From contig JAGVAP010000082.1 in the NCBI GenBank assembly GCA_020060215.1, forward strand, positions 62,001 through 126,000: a stretch of DNA of 64,000 nt. The letters run 5' to 3'. The stretch is from Deltaproteobacteria bacterium. Its GTDB lineage: Bacteria > Desulfobacterota > DSM-4660 > Desulfatiglandales > HGW-15. Made by a program: the position numbers and the translations under genes. The notes under the pieces are model-generated. The model searched no databases. It was not told the origin of the DNA and worked only from the letters and a program-made list of their open reading frames with translations. This document shows positions 1 to 8,638 of this stretch, piece by piece; positions within the stretch are counted from its first letter, which is position 1; every line of letters begins with the position of its first letter.

Positions 1-647
1 CCTTCCATGACGATCCGCCCGTTTTCCATGACATAGGCCCGATCCGCCATCTCGAGCGCCTGCCTGACGTTCTGTTCCACCATCAGGATCGTTATGCCAT
101 GCTCCCGCAGGCTCCTGACCACGCGGAAGATCTCTCGTACGGCGATGGGCGCCACCCCGTAGGAGGGTTCATCCAGGATGCAGAGCCTGGGTCTGGCCAT
201 GAGCCCGCGGCCGATCGCCACCATCTGCTTTTCGCCGCCGCTCAGGGTATTCACGATCTGGTTCCTTCTCTCCTTCAACCGCGGGAATATCTGATAGACC
301 TGATCGAGAGTTTCCTTTCTACGCTTCCACGCCTCCCAGGGATAGGCGCCCATTTCCAGGTTCTCGATGACTGTCATATCCGGGAAAAGCCTTCCACCCT
401 GGGGGACATGGGCAATCCCCCGGTCCACGATGCCGGCCACGGGCTGCCCGTCGATCCGCTTCCCCATGAACTCGACGCTCCCCGAACGGGGGTGCAGGGT
501 CCCCGATATCGTGTAGAGGAGGGTGCTTTTTCCGGCCCCGTTCGCCCCGACGAGGGTGACCATTTCCCCTTCCTTGACCTCCAGGCTTACATCCCAAAGG
601 GCCTGTACCTTTCCATAGAATGTGCCTACTCTGTCGAGGCGAAGCAT
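1..647 (-). CDS. livF: Branched-chain amino acid-type ABC transporter ATPase LivF (partial)
   Basis: This is one of two ATPases of a LivFGHM-type importer, acting at the inner face of the membrane. The 215 visible residues carry Walker A GANGAGKST (about 34-42), ABC signature LSGGE (135-139) and Walker B CILDEP (156-161). The gene runs off the left edge, so the C-terminus, usually about 20 more residues, is missing. The ATG at 647 fits the family N-terminus MLRLDRV. It is the last gene seen of the reverse-strand operon, 33 bp downstream of livG. LivF family membership is clear; the substrate is not, because this transporter class also imports amides, urea and aromatic acids. Confidence 0.93.
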   Translation of the reverse strand, partial: MLRLDRVGTFYGKVQALWDVSLEVKEGEMVTLVGANGAGKSTLLYTISGTLHPRSGSVEFMGKRIDGQPVAGIVDRGIAHVPQGGRLFPDMTVIENLEMGAYPWEAWKRRKETLDQVYQIFPRLKERRNQIVNTLSGGEKQMVAIGRGLMARPRLCILDEPSYGVAPIAVREIFRVVRSLREHGITILMVEQNVRQALEMADRAYVMENGRIVME

Positions 648-680
648 GGTATCCTTCTCCGGTTGATCCGTTGCACCCCA

Positions 681-1421
681 CTACCGGGGGGCGACGGGAT
701 CGGTCTCTCCCAGATAAACCTCGATCACCTTTTCGTTCCCGGCGATCTCCCCCGGACTGCCCTCAGCGATCTTTTCGCCGTGATGCAGCACGATGATCCG
801 GTCACAAATCTCCATGATGGCCTTCATGACGTGTTCGATCACGATCAGGGTGGTCCCCCTGTCCCTGATTCGTTTCACGAGGCCCATGGCCTCGGCGAGC
901 TCCGAGGGGTTCAACCCGGCCATGAGCTCATCCAGCAGCAGGAGCTCCGGTCCCGTCCCCAGGGCCCTCGCCACCTCGAGCCTTTTCTGGTGGACCAGGG
1001 TCAGGTCCATGGCGCGCAGATCCCTCGTCTTGGCCAGCCCGACAAACTCCAGGATCTTTTCGACGGCCCCTCCGTTGGAGCCGGGCTCTCCGAATCTCGG
1101 GCGCCCGAACATGGATCCCAGCAAGACATGATCACGGACCGACACCCTTGGAAAGACCTTCACGGACTGGAAGGTCCTCGCAATGCCGGCCCTGCAGATG
1201 TGATGAGGCTTGAGGCCGCTGATCCTCCGGCCCTTGAACCGGATGGTCCCTCCATCCGGAGACAAGGCGCCGGATATGAGATTGAAGACCGTGGTCTTGC
1301 CGGCGCCGTTCGGACCGATGAGGCCGACGATTTCCCCACGGTCGACGTGAAAGCCGATGTCGGAGACGGCCACCAGTCCGCCGAACCGTTTTCTCAGCCG
1401 CTCCACTTCAAGGATTCTCAT
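681..1421 (-). CDS. livG: Branched-chain amino acid-type ABC transporter ATPase LivG
   Basis: This is the second ATPase of the importer, 246 residues, normal for LivG. Walker A GPNGAGKTT is at about 36-44 and Walker B LLLLDE at 160-165, followed by the LivG-typical MAGLNPSE. The usual signature (LSGGQ or LPYGQ) is replaced by LTLVHQKRLE at about 140-149. A similar LTLAxRKRLE variant occurs in part of the LivG family, so this is probably not a defect. The ATG at 1421 overlaps the end of livM by 14 bp, which suggests translational coupling. Confidence 0.95.
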   Translation of the reverse strand: MRILEVERLRKRFGGLVAVSDIGFHVDRGEIVGLIGPNGAGKTTVFNLISGALSPDGGTIRFKGRRISGLKPHHICRAGIARTFQSVKVFPRVSVRDHVLLGSMFGRPRFGEPGSNGGAVEKILEFVGLAKTRDLRAMDLTLVHQKRLEVARALGTGPELLLLDELMAGLNPSELAEAMGLVKRIRDRGTTLIVIEHVMKAIMEICDRIIVLHHGEKIAEGSPGEIAGNEKVIEVYLGETDPVAPR

Positions 1422-2370
1422 GGGCCCTCTCGTAACCCTTTTCTCTTCTCTTCCATTTCTCGATCACACCTTCCACCCCGTGCGGCATGAACCGGATGAC
1501 CGCGATCATGGTGAGGCCGAAGAGGAGCATATAGTAGTAAGGAAACTTGGTCGTCAACACTTCCTCGAGGATGGAGAAGATGGTCGCACCGATGATGGGA
1601 CCGTAGATCTGTCCGGCGCCGCCGAATATCGCCATGAGCACAGGCATGAAGGAGTACTGGATGTTGAATGCCGTGGTGGGGTCGATGTAGGTCCACCGGA
1701 GGCTCATGGTGGCCCCGGCAGCACCCATAAAGAAGGCGCTCACGGCAAAGGTCAATGCCTTGACCAGAGTGACATTCACGCCGGTGTGGGCCGCGGCCTC
1801 CTCGGACTCACCGATGCTCTGCAGGGCCAGGCCGAACCTGGAGCGGCGGATCAGGTAGGAGACGAGGAGCACGCCCAGAAAGATCACCACCATCGCGTAG
1901 AAGATGGTCTTGTTGTCCGCGGAGATGATGATCCTGCCTACCGTGCCCGTGACGTTCACCTCCCACCAGTGAAGAGAGTTTCTGATCAGCTGGACGAGGC
2001 CGAACGTGAACATGGTAAAATACATGCCCTTCAACCGAAGGGTCAGGGAGCCGACGACGAAGGCAAGGATGAAGCTGAAGACCCCCCCGGTGAAGATGAT
2101 GACGGGCATCGGCATGCTGAAGCTGAGCAGGGCCGAGGCATAGACGCCGGCGCCGAAAAAGGCGGCGGGTGCGAGGGAGATGTAACCGGTGGGTCCCGAA
2201 AAAATGGCCCAGCCCAGGGTCAGCACCACGTACATGAGGATGTTGGTGATGAGCACCACCATGTAGGAAGAGATGGCTCCCGGAAGCCATATCAGCAGCG
2301 CAAAGAGCGCGATGAGAACGAGGAAGGTGACCCCTTTTCTCTGAGTCTTCATAAAGGACGCGGTCCTCAT
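1408..2370 (-). CDS. livM: ABC transporter permease LivM
   Basis: This is an inner-membrane permease of the importer, 320 residues with about eight to ten hydrophobic segments. The family hallmark region LRLKGMYFTMFTFG is at roughly 130-143, and YGPIIGA lies near the C-terminus. A short basic N-terminus (MRTASFMKTQRKG) precedes the first membrane helix. The gene overlaps livH by 4 bp and livG by 14 bp, so the three are one transcription unit. It pairs with LivH to form the channel. Confidence 0.95.
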   Translation of the reverse strand: MRTASFMKTQRKGVTFLVLIALFALLIWLPGAISSYMVVLITNILMYVVLTLGWAIFSGPTGYISLAPAAFFGAGVYASALLSFSMPMPVIIFTGGVFSFILAFVVGSLTLRLKGMYFTMFTFGLVQLIRNSLHWWEVNVTGTVGRIIISADNKTIFYAMVVIFLGVLLVSYLIRRSRFGLALQSIGESEEAAAHTGVNVTLVKALTFAVSAFFMGAAGATMSLRWTYIDPTTAFNIQYSFMPVLMAIFGGAGQIYGPIIGATIFSILEEVLTTKFPYYYMLLFGLTMIAVIRFMPHGVEGVIEKWKRREKGYERAHENP

Positions 2371-3239
2371 TTCGCCAGAAGCCCTGTGGGCTTCACGAGG
2401 AGCAGCAGCAGGAAGATCGCGTAATAGGCGACCGTGGACAGTCCCGGCTGCATGGAGGTGACGATATACCCGACGAGACCCAGGATGAATCCGCCCAGGA
2501 AACTCCCCTTCAGGTTCCCCACCCCGCCCAGGACCACGACGATGATGGCGATCAGGGTATACTCCATGCCCATGACCGGCGAGACCATCACCGACGTCAT
2601 GCTGAGCAGGAGTCCGCCTGAGGCGGCCATCATGGCGCCGAGGCCGAAACAGAGGGCCAGAACCGTATTGATGCGCACGCCCATCAGCTCGGCTGCGTGG
2701 GGATCCTGGGCGGCCGCCCTGATGGCCTTGCCGGTGCGCGTATTCGTCAGGAAGACATAAAAGGCGGCCCCCAGGAGCACGGAAGCGAGGAGGGTGACCA
2801 GGCGGTTTGCCGAAAAGACCGTCCCCAGGACGCTGACCGGGAAGGCGAGATAGGAGTACCCTTTCACAGGGGCGCCCCAGATGATCAGGGCCAGGTTCTG
2901 GACCACGAAGAGCAGGCCGAAGGAGGTCAGCATGGAATTGCCTTCAAAGACGGCCGGTGAACCCGAAGAGATCCTGAGGGGCGTATAGAGTATCCGGTAG
3001 ATGACGAAACCGACGGCGAAAAAGAAAGGCGCACAGATGAAGATGGCGATCAGAGGGCTGAGGCCCGCCATGGTGAAGAGCGTCCACGCGCAGAAGGCGC
3101 CCAGCATGATGAATTCCCCATGAGCGATGTTCAGAATGCGCGCCACGCCGTACTGAAGGCCGAAGCCGACGGCGATCAGCGCGTAGATGCCTCCCATGAG
3201 CATCCCGCCGATGAACACATCCAGAACTCTGATCATCAT
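2367..3239 (-). CDS. livH: ABC transporter permease LivH
   Basis: This is the partner permease of LivM, a multi-helix membrane protein. Typical LivH motifs are present: GLQYGVARILNIAHGEF near the start and VVVLGGVGNLKGSFLGG near residue 240. The reading frame is open back to position 3290, but that extension lies inside a strong hairpin (3281-3317) and has no ribosome binding site. The ATG pair at 3239/3236 (MMIRVLDVF) is therefore preferred, giving about 290 residues, the usual family length. The gene sits between the substrate-binding protein gene and livM. Confidence 0.92.
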   Translation of the reverse strand: MMIRVLDVFIGGMLMGGIYALIAVGFGLQYGVARILNIAHGEFIMLGAFCAWTLFTMAGLSPLIAIFICAPFFFAVGFVIYRILYTPLRISSGSPAVFEGNSMLTSFGLLFVVQNLALIIWGAPVKGYSYLAFPVSVLGTVFSANRLVTLLASVLLGAAFYVFLTNTRTGKAIRAAAQDPHAAELMGVRINTVLALCFGLGAMMAASGGLLLSMTSVMVSPVMGMEYTLIAIIVVVLGGVGNLKGSFLGGFILGLVGYIVTSMQPGLSTVAYYAIFLLLLLVKPTGLLAK

Positions 3240-3280
3240 AACAGCCCGGTTGCGAAGGAACGATCCTGCAGTTTCTGGAG

Positions 3281-3317
3281 CAGGCCGCATGAGGGGGGGG
3301 CCCCCTCACGCGGCCTG
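3281..3317. promoter_or_regulatory. Strong intergenic hairpin between binding-protein gene and livH
   Basis: CAGGCCGC (3281-3288) pairs with GCGGCCTG (3310-3317) and TGAGGGGG (3290-3297) with CCCCCTCA (3301-3308), with one mismatch and a 3-nt loop. There is no U-tract on the reverse strand. Hairpins just after a binding-protein gene in ABC operons are known to protect the upstream mRNA or reduce read-through, giving excess binding protein; that role here is inference. Confidence 0.7.
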
Positions 3318-3328
3318 ACGGCAGGGGA

Positions 3329-4567
3329 TTACTTTTTGTCCGTCTTGGGCGGCGGCTGCCACGCCGGTTTCGGATATACGGGGGCTGCCGTACGCTTGGC
3401 ACCAGGGTCTATGACCTGCCATTGACCGTTCTGCCACTGGCCGACCTGACCCGGGTGATTCCGGAAGATGTTGCCCTCGAATTTAAACGGGCCCAGGGCC
3501 GTATCATAGGTCTTTGTGGCAAAGACTTCCCTGATCTTGGTGTTGTCCAGGGTCCCGGCCTCTTCGATGGCCTTTTGGAAGAACTGGAGGGAAGAGTAGT
3601 AGAAGAGGGTTCCCCACCCTTCAGGCTCGAAGTTCCATCTCTTCACGAATTTGTCGAAGAACTCCTTGGCGCCTGGGGAAGTCTTTGGGTTCCATGCGCC
3701 GGCGCCCATGACACCGTCGATCCCCTTTGCGGTAAAGGCGTCTCTATACTGGGAGAGACAAGGCCCGACCGTCATGAAGAACGCCTTGGGATTGTACCCG
3801 ATCTCCATGGCCTGTCCGGTTGCCAGGAAGGCGTGGGGGGGATAGAGGAAACCGGTAAAGGCGTCGGCATTGGATGCCTTGGCCTCCTTCAACAGGGGGC
3901 TGAGATCCTGCACATCCAGGGGGAAGCTCCTGGCTGCGACCACTTCGATGTTCTTTTTCTTGAACTCCTGCTGGGCCACGTCCCTGTATTCGATGCCGTG
4001 CAGGTCCTGAATATACGCGGAGTATACCCTCTTGACGCCGACGTCGCTGAAGATCTGGGCAAGCACGGGGACCTGGGTGTCCGAGAAGTTCAGCACCTGG
4101 AAGTAGTAGGGGTAGTTGCCGATGATGCCCTTGAGCTTCTGGGCACCGCCCGAGCCTCCCATAAGCACCATCTTGTGTTTGTTGGCGATCGGGGCTGCCG
4201 CAAAGAGGAAGGCCGTATCCCATGGGCTGAAGATGAGATCGACCTTGTCCTCCAGGATCACCTTCTCCAGGAGCTTGGTCATGGTGCCGATGTCGCTCTT
4301 GTCGTCGTATTTGATCACTTCCAGGGGGAGCTTCTTTCCGTATTGCTTGATGTACAGACCCCCCGCTGCGTTGATCTCCTCGACCCACATGGTGTATACA
4401 TTCCCGCTCGTGACGGGTACCCCGCTCGCATTGACGCCCGAGAGCGAGGTCACCCAGCCCACGCGAATCTTGTCCTTTGCCTGGGCCGCCGCGTCCATCG
4501 GGCTGCAGAACAATGCCGCGGCCAATGAAAACGCCACCAGAATCGCCAGAAGTGCACTTCTCCTCAT
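3329..4567 (-). CDS. Periplasmic substrate-binding protein of the Liv-type importer
   Basis: This 412-residue periplasmic type I binding protein (LivK/AmiC-like fold) delivers ligand to LivHM. The N-terminus MRRSALLAILVAFSLAAALF followed by a DAAAQA cleavage region is a clear signal peptide. The ATG at 4567 has GGAGG seven bases upstream; the longer open frame to 4669 would place 34 residues before the signal peptide and is rejected. Mature-domain motifs include IRVGWVTSLSG and LIFSPWDT. The C-terminus is rich in Pro and Lys (PAWQPPPKTDKK). The ligand cannot be read from the sequence; amino acids, short amides or aromatic acids are possible. Confidence 0.92.
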   Translation of the reverse strand: MRRSALLAILVAFSLAAALFCSPMDAAAQAKDKIRVGWVTSLSGVNASGVPVTSGNVYTMWVEEINAAGGLYIKQYGKKLPLEVIKYDDKSDIGTMTKLLEKVILEDKVDLIFSPWDTAFLFAAAPIANKHKMVLMGGSGGAQKLKGIIGNYPYYFQVLNFSDTQVPVLAQIFSDVGVKRVYSAYIQDLHGIEYRDVAQQEFKKKNIEVVAARSFPLDVQDLSPLLKEAKASNADAFTGFLYPPHAFLATGQAMEIGYNPKAFFMTVGPCLSQYRDAFTAKGIDGVMGAGAWNPKTSPGAKEFFDKFVKRWNFEPEGWGTLFYYSSLQFFQKAIEEAGTLDNTKIREVFATKTYDTALGPFKFEGNIFRNHPGQVGQWQNGQWQVIDPGAKRTAAPVYPKPAWQPPPKTDKK

Positions 4568-4765
4568 CGCAAGCCTCCTTCCCTTGTCTAAGAGTGGACT
4601 ACCGAAACGATCAATCCCCCCCTTTCTCCCCGCTTCACCTCCTCTCCCGATTAGGGGTGTCTTCCGCAACCTTTAACGCCTTTTCATCGGCCGGGTCGAA
4701 TCCTCCGACATTGCCTTTCCGCAATTCCGGAAGCCATTCTAATCTTTTGGCTTTTCTCCTGTAAA

Positions 4766-5902
4766 TTATACGAAAGTATGATTTTCCTGGTTTTCCTGCA
4801 GGATCCTGTGGACCAGGGCCGTCCTGCTCCTGACCCCCATCTTCTGGAAGATGTTCTGGATGTGCTTCTTGACGGTGATCTCCGAAATGAACAATTTCCT
4901 GGCGATCTCCGCGTTCTTCAGCCCCTGGTAGGTCTGGAGTACGATATCGATCTCCCGGTTGGTCAGTTTGTAGATCTCCTTGAGCCTGGCCGGTTCGAAA
5001 CCCATCCCTTCATGCGTCTCCTCAATGGAGACCATGAACACCCTTCCATGATTCGATACGGGTTCTCCCAGGAGGCGTGAGGAGACGTGAAGGCCGCGGA
5101 GATGACCGCTTCGCAGGACCCTGTATTTCGGCAGGGCCATCCGGTCCTCTCCCGATTTCTCGATTTCCTCGGAGATGGCGCGACAGTCGTCGAGCAGTCT
5201 CGGCGGCAACCGGTCGGCCATGTCGCCGCAACGCTCGCGTTCCCAGAAGCTCCGACAGAACGATCTGGCTTTCTCATTCATGTATAAGGGGCGCATGGAA
5301 TCATCCACAAGGATGATCCCGATGGAGAAGTTCTTGTCGAGCAGGTTGAAGGCCCCTTCCTGCAGTCGGGTCCTTATGAGAAGGTCGTTATGGTCCAGGG
5401 CAAAGGCGAAGAAGGGGGCCATGATATGGAGCATGCGGACGCTCTCTTCGGAAAACCCCTTCGATTTGACCGGCCTGTACAGGGCGATCCGGCCGTGGTA
5501 TCGGTCGCCCGTGTAGAGGTTCACGTACAGCTTGTGGTGTATGTTCTGGGGTTTCAGAAAGTCGCAATAGAACTTGCTGGAGACGAAGGAGCGATAGTCG
5601 ATCATTTCCTCCAACCGGATCACCCTTCCCCTGTAACCGGACCCTTCGATCATCCGAATGGGATCATACCGGTGGAAATACTCCTTGTACTGCCTTACGT
5701 ACTTCTCCTGCAGGTTGACCTCGATTCCGCCGGTGGCGTCGCCGGGAAGAAAAAACACGGAGCATTCGACGTAGATCTTGCTGAACAGGAGCTCCAGGAT
5801 CTTGGACCGGACCCGGTGGGGCTCCACCGCAAGGTTTGCCAGATGCAGGACCTCTTGAATCTGTTCGAATGCCTGAGAACCTTCTATCATCTCTTCCTCC
5901 AC
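4766..5902 (-). CDS. LuxR-family transcriptional regulator
   Basis: This 378-residue regulator has a C-terminal LuxR/GerE helix-turn-helix (about 310-375), with LTNREIDIVLQTYQG and NAEIARKLFISEITVKKHIQNIF as the recognisable core (motifs overlap the two DNA-binding helices). The first 300 residues form a GAF/PAS-like sensor region without an obvious receiver domain. It begins with ATG at 5902, with an in-frame ATG at 5890 as an alternative. It lies upstream of the Liv-type importer on the same strand, with a 198-bp gap, and may control that importer or the methyltransferase genes nearby; this is inference from position. Confidence 0.85.
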   Translation of the reverse strand: MEEEMIEGSQAFEQIQEVLHLANLAVEPHRVRSKILELLFSKIYVECSVFFLPGDATGGIEVNLQEKYVRQYKEYFHRYDPIRMIEGSGYRGRVIRLEEMIDYRSFVSSKFYCDFLKPQNIHHKLYVNLYTGDRYHGRIALYRPVKSKGFSEESVRMLHIMAPFFAFALDHNDLLIRTRLQEGAFNLLDKNFSIGIILVDDSMRPLYMNEKARSFCRSFWERERCGDMADRLPPRLLDDCRAISEEIEKSGEDRMALPKYRVLRSGHLRGLHVSSRLLGEPVSNHGRVFMVSIEETHEGMGFEPARLKEIYKLTNREIDIVLQTYQGLKNAEIARKLFISEITVKKHIQNIFQKMGVRSRTALVHRILQENQENHTFV

Positions 5903-6244
5903 GGCGGCGCCGTGACCCTCAGCAGCGTAAACCGCAGACTCTCAGAACGAACCGACTTACAGACGCACCTCTCTATCGCTCCTTTCCCGAGCGAGCCGGG
6001 GGTGATCAAGGGTATTGAGATTACAGCATGATCGGGAGAGACTCTGACGATGAACTTGCGCCCACCATCCTCATTCCACAGGCAGGTGATTGCTTTGACA
6101 AGGGCTTCCATGAGGCCCCCGGACCCCTAAGGCAATTCTCCCGGAACCGTCTTCATTAGGTGATCAGACTATCGATTTTTGTCTCCGGTGTCAAAGGGAA
6201 GTGCTCGGTGAATCACGGGCTTCCCCCGCATCTCCCTTTCTCTT
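5903..6244. other. Intergenic gap with no convincing gene
   Basis: This 342-bp gap separates the LuxR-type gene from the downstream end of the MarR gene, both on the reverse strand. A 74-codon reverse frame (5887-6111) has no recognisable family and overlaps the LuxR start, so it was not called. No clear terminator or promoter was found. Confidence 0.5.
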
Positions 6245-6781
6245 TCAGGGACCTGGCCTGCTGGGTTTCCAGGAATTTCCGAGGCGACGAACCGCCTGAT
6301 ATCGAACGAAGGTTTTGCCGGCCAAATGGATGTGGTTTGAAATCAGCCGCTTGATCTTGCCCAGGAGGTGATGTTTCTCTTCCTCAGAGAAACCATTGAG
6401 AATCAACTCCACCCATTCGTCTTTCTCATGCTCGATGCGCTGGAGGGTCGTTTTTCCCTTGGAGGTGATCTGGAGCATGGTCACCCGCTCGTCCCTGGGG
6501 TCTGATTTCCGGACGATGAACCCCCCTCTTTCAAGCCTCTTGGCAATTCCGGTCATGTTGGCGCCCGGAACGAGCATGATCCGGCTCACATCGGTGATCT
6601 TGTTATGACCGCCCCTCGATGCATCCAGGACCCGGAGCACGTTGTACTGCGGGAAGGAGAGACCGTAGCTTCGGAAGACTGCGGAGTGGGCCCTCTTGAA
6701 GATCTCCGCAGCCCTGACGAGGGCCATGAGCACCTTTTCATCCGTACTCAGGTTGCTCTTGTAACCGGTTTCACGCCCCAT
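6245..6781 (-). CDS. MarR-family transcriptional regulator
   Basis: This 178-residue winged-helix repressor has the typical MarR core: LSFPQYNVLRVLDASRGG, then GANMTGIAKRLERGGFI for the recognition helix, and the wing DPRDERVTML, followed by a long C-terminal dimerisation helix. It is transcribed divergently from the methyltransferase module. A perfect inverted repeat lies 32-58 bp upstream of its start (6813-6839), so it probably represses itself and the divergent genes. MarR proteins often sense small aromatic compounds, which would suit an aromatic O-demethylation role for its neighbours. Confidence 0.92.
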   Translation of the reverse strand: MGRETGYKSNLSTDEKVLMALVRAAEIFKRAHSAVFRSYGLSFPQYNVLRVLDASRGGHNKITDVSRIMLVPGANMTGIAKRLERGGFIVRKSDPRDERVTMLQITSKGKTTLQRIEHEKDEWVELILNGFSEEEKHHLLGKIKRLISNHIHLAGKTFVRYQAVRRLGNSWKPSRPGP

Positions 6782-6812
6782 GGGCCATGCCTATCCTGTT
6801 TGGAAGTGAAAG

Positions 6813-6839
6813 TCAATATGTGATATGTCAACATATTGA
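6813..6839. promoter_or_regulatory. Candidate MarR operator (perfect 9-bp inverted repeat)
   Basis: TCAATATGT (6813-6821) and ACATATTGA (6831-6839) are exact inverted repeats separated by 9 bp. The half-site core ATATGT recurs in the spacer. The AT-rich site sits in the divergent region between the MarR gene and the methyltransferase module, as expected for a shared operator. Confidence 0.7.
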
Positions 6840-7039
6840 ATAACGGCATGGCTCCATTCGGGGCATGCCATCGCCCGAAGAGGGCGGTACTATCGCGTTT
6901 GACACTCCGGGCGGTTTTCAGTATGGGTACTGCACCGTCCGGTACCCAGGGACGGCGCCATCCGTGCGAACTTTGCGTGATCCACGGAGCGTGCAGCGAT
7001 CGTCGAGGGAACGCGCGACATTCAAGGGAGGAGATCGGG

Positions 7040-7837
7040 ATGATCATCGTCGGAGAACTCATTAACTCGACCCGGAAGGCGGTTGCCGCCGCCATCGAAA
7101 AGAAAGATGCAGGGGCGATCAGGAAGCTCGCGCGGGACCAGGCGGAGCGGGGCGCCGGATACATCGATGTGAATGCCGGGGCCTTCGAGGGGCAGGAGTC
7201 CGATTACCTGAGATGGCTGATCAAGGAGGTGCAGGACGAGGTCGGCCTCCCCTGCTGTATCGACAGCCCCAACCCGCGCTCTTTGGAGGCCGGTCTGTCC
7301 GTCCACCAGGGCACGGCCATGGTGAACTCCATTTCCCTGGAAAAGGGCAGGGCCGAGAACCTCCTGCCCCTGGTTGCCGGCACGGACCTCAAGGTGGTGG
7401 CCTTGTGCATGAGCGACTCGGGAATGCCGAGGACGGCGGAAGATCGGGTCCGGATCGCCGAGACCATCGTGAACCTGCTCCTGCAGCATCGCGTGAAGGT
7501 CGAGAACATATTCGTGGATCCTCTGGTCCAGCCGGTCTCGACGGACCAGACCTTCGGACGGGAGTTCCTTCAAGCGGTCGAGAAGGTCATGACCCTGTTC
7601 CCCGGGATACATACCATCTGCGGGCTTTCGAATGTATCCTATGGATTGCCGCTCCGGAAGTTTCTGAATCAGACCTTCATGAGCATGGCCATTGCCAAGG
7701 GGCTGGATGCCGCCATTCTGAATCCGCTCGACCAGTCCATGATGGCGAATATCCTCGCGGCCGAGACCCTGGCGGGAAGAGACCGGTTCTGCATGAACTT
7801 CATCAAGGCATACCGGGCAGGGCGGTTAGGAAGCTAA
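7040..7837 (+). CDS. Pterin-type methyltransferase (methyltetrahydrofolate:corrinoid protein)
   Basis: This 265-residue TIM-barrel protein of the AcsE/MtvA/MetH pterin-binding family moves a methyl group between a corrinoid protein and tetrahydrofolate. Family motifs are IVGELINSTRK at the N-terminus, GYIDVNAGA near 46, CIDSPNPRSLEAG near 74, FVDPLVQPVS near 157 and CGLSNVSYGLP near 194. The ATG at 7040 is preceded by GGGAGGAG; the open frame extends to 6836 but that part covers the operator region. It is the first gene of a three-gene module. In MtvABC-type O-demethylases this enzyme is methyltransferase II, which fits here. Confidence 0.9.
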   Translation: MIIVGELINSTRKAVAAAIEKKDAGAIRKLARDQAERGAGYIDVNAGAFEGQESDYLRWLIKEVQDEVGLPCCIDSPNPRSLEAGLSVHQGTAMVNSISLEKGRAENLLPLVAGTDLKVVALCMSDSGMPRTAEDRVRIAETIVNLLLQHRVKVENIFVDPLVQPVSTDQTFGREFLQAVEKVMTLFPGIHTICGLSNVSYGLPLRKFLNQTFMSMAIAKGLDAAILNPLDQSMMANILAAETLAGRDRFCMNFIKAYRAGRLGS

Positions 7838-7851
7838 AGAAGAAAGAAAAT

Positions 7852-7985
7852 GCTGCCACAAAGACACCATAAAGTCGCTTCACGATTGGATACAAGGCGG
7901 CTTCGCCGCCCCGGAGAGCCCCTGCGCGGCAGGGGGTTGCATGGAAGATGCGAAGCAGACTTCATCTTTGTCTTCGTGGCAAAAA
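7852..7985. repeat. Dispersed repeat with inverted ends (TGCCAC/GTGGCA family)
   Basis: The gap between the first two methyltransferase genes starts with TGCCACAAAGACAC and ends with TTTGTCTTCGTGGCA, an imperfect inverted pair about 130 bp apart. It encloses a GC-rich hairpin (GGCGGCTTCGCCGCC). Related arms occur at 51513-51627. It overlaps the upstream open frame of the next gene, which argues that this part is not coding. Confidence 0.6.
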
Positions 7986-8004
7986 AAGAAAGGAGAATGT
8001 CGAG

Positions 8005-8637
8005 GTGACGGAAGAATTGATCCACGCCCTGGTGGAAATGCAGGAGAGCGAGGCCCTGGCAGAGGCAAAGAGGCTGCTGGGACAAGGGACCGATCCCATG
8101 AAGATCCTGGAGAGCTGCTCCAGGGCCATGGAACTCGTCGGGAAGCGGTTCGAGAAGGGGGAGTATTTCCTTCCCCATCTCATGATGGCCGGCGAGATGC
8201 TGAAGCAGGTCTCCGACATGATCAAGCCCCTTATGAAGGAGGACCACACCCGTGCAGCGAAGGGCCGCGTGCTGATCGGGACGGTCAAGGGCGATATTCA
8301 TGATATCGGGAAAAACATCGTGCGGTTCCTTCTCGAGGCAAACGGCTACGAGGTAAGGGACCTCGGCATCGATCAGCCGCCGGAGAACTTCGTCCGGGCG
8401 ATCCGTGAGTTTGACCCTCAGGTAGTGGGTATGAGCGGGTTGCTGACCCTGGCCTTCGATTCCATGAAGGAGACGATCGATGCGATCCGGGCGGCGGGGT
8501 TTCGCAACAGGGTCCGGGTCATGATCGGGGGCGGGCAGGTTACGGAGCACGTGAAGGAGTACACCGGTGCCGACGGCTATGGCTCCGATGCCTTGGCCGG
8601 GGTGAGGCTTGCAGAGGAATGGATCGGAGGGAAATAG
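8005..8637 (+). CDS. Corrinoid (B12-binding) methyl-carrier protein
   Basis: This 210-residue cobalamin-binding protein of the MtaC/MtbC/MttC/MtvC family shuttles a methyl group between the two methyltransferases. It has an N-terminal helical cap domain (about 1-85) and a B12 Rossmann domain with the base-off signature GDIHDIGKN; the lower-ligand histidine is His99. Later motifs are VGMSGLLTLAF and GGGQVT. GTG at 8005 with AGGAG upstream is preferred to the ATG at 7948, because the latter lies inside a dispersed repeat and would add residues unlike the family. The gene ends 1 bp before the UroD-family gene. Confidence 0.92.
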   Translation: MTEELIHALVEMQESEALAEAKRLLGQGTDPMKILESCSRAMELVGKRFEKGEYFLPHLMMAGEMLKQVSDMIKPLMKEDHTRAAKGRVLIGTVKGDIHDIGKNIVRFLLEANGYEVRDLGIDQPPENFVRAIREFDPQVVGMSGLLTLAFDSMKETIDAIRAAGFRNRVRVMIGGGQVTEHVKEYTGADGYGSDALAGVRLAEEWIGGK

Positions 8638-8638
8638 G

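Noticed and set aside
99..1490. Long forward open frame (463 codons) across livF and livG
   Set aside because: It is antisense to two clear ABC ATPase genes and has a low-complexity Pro/Gly/His/Asp composition typical of high-GC shadow frames.
5887..6111. 74-codon reverse frame before the LuxR gene
   Set aside because: It overlaps the LuxR start, has no ribosome binding site that I can see and no similarity to known proteins.
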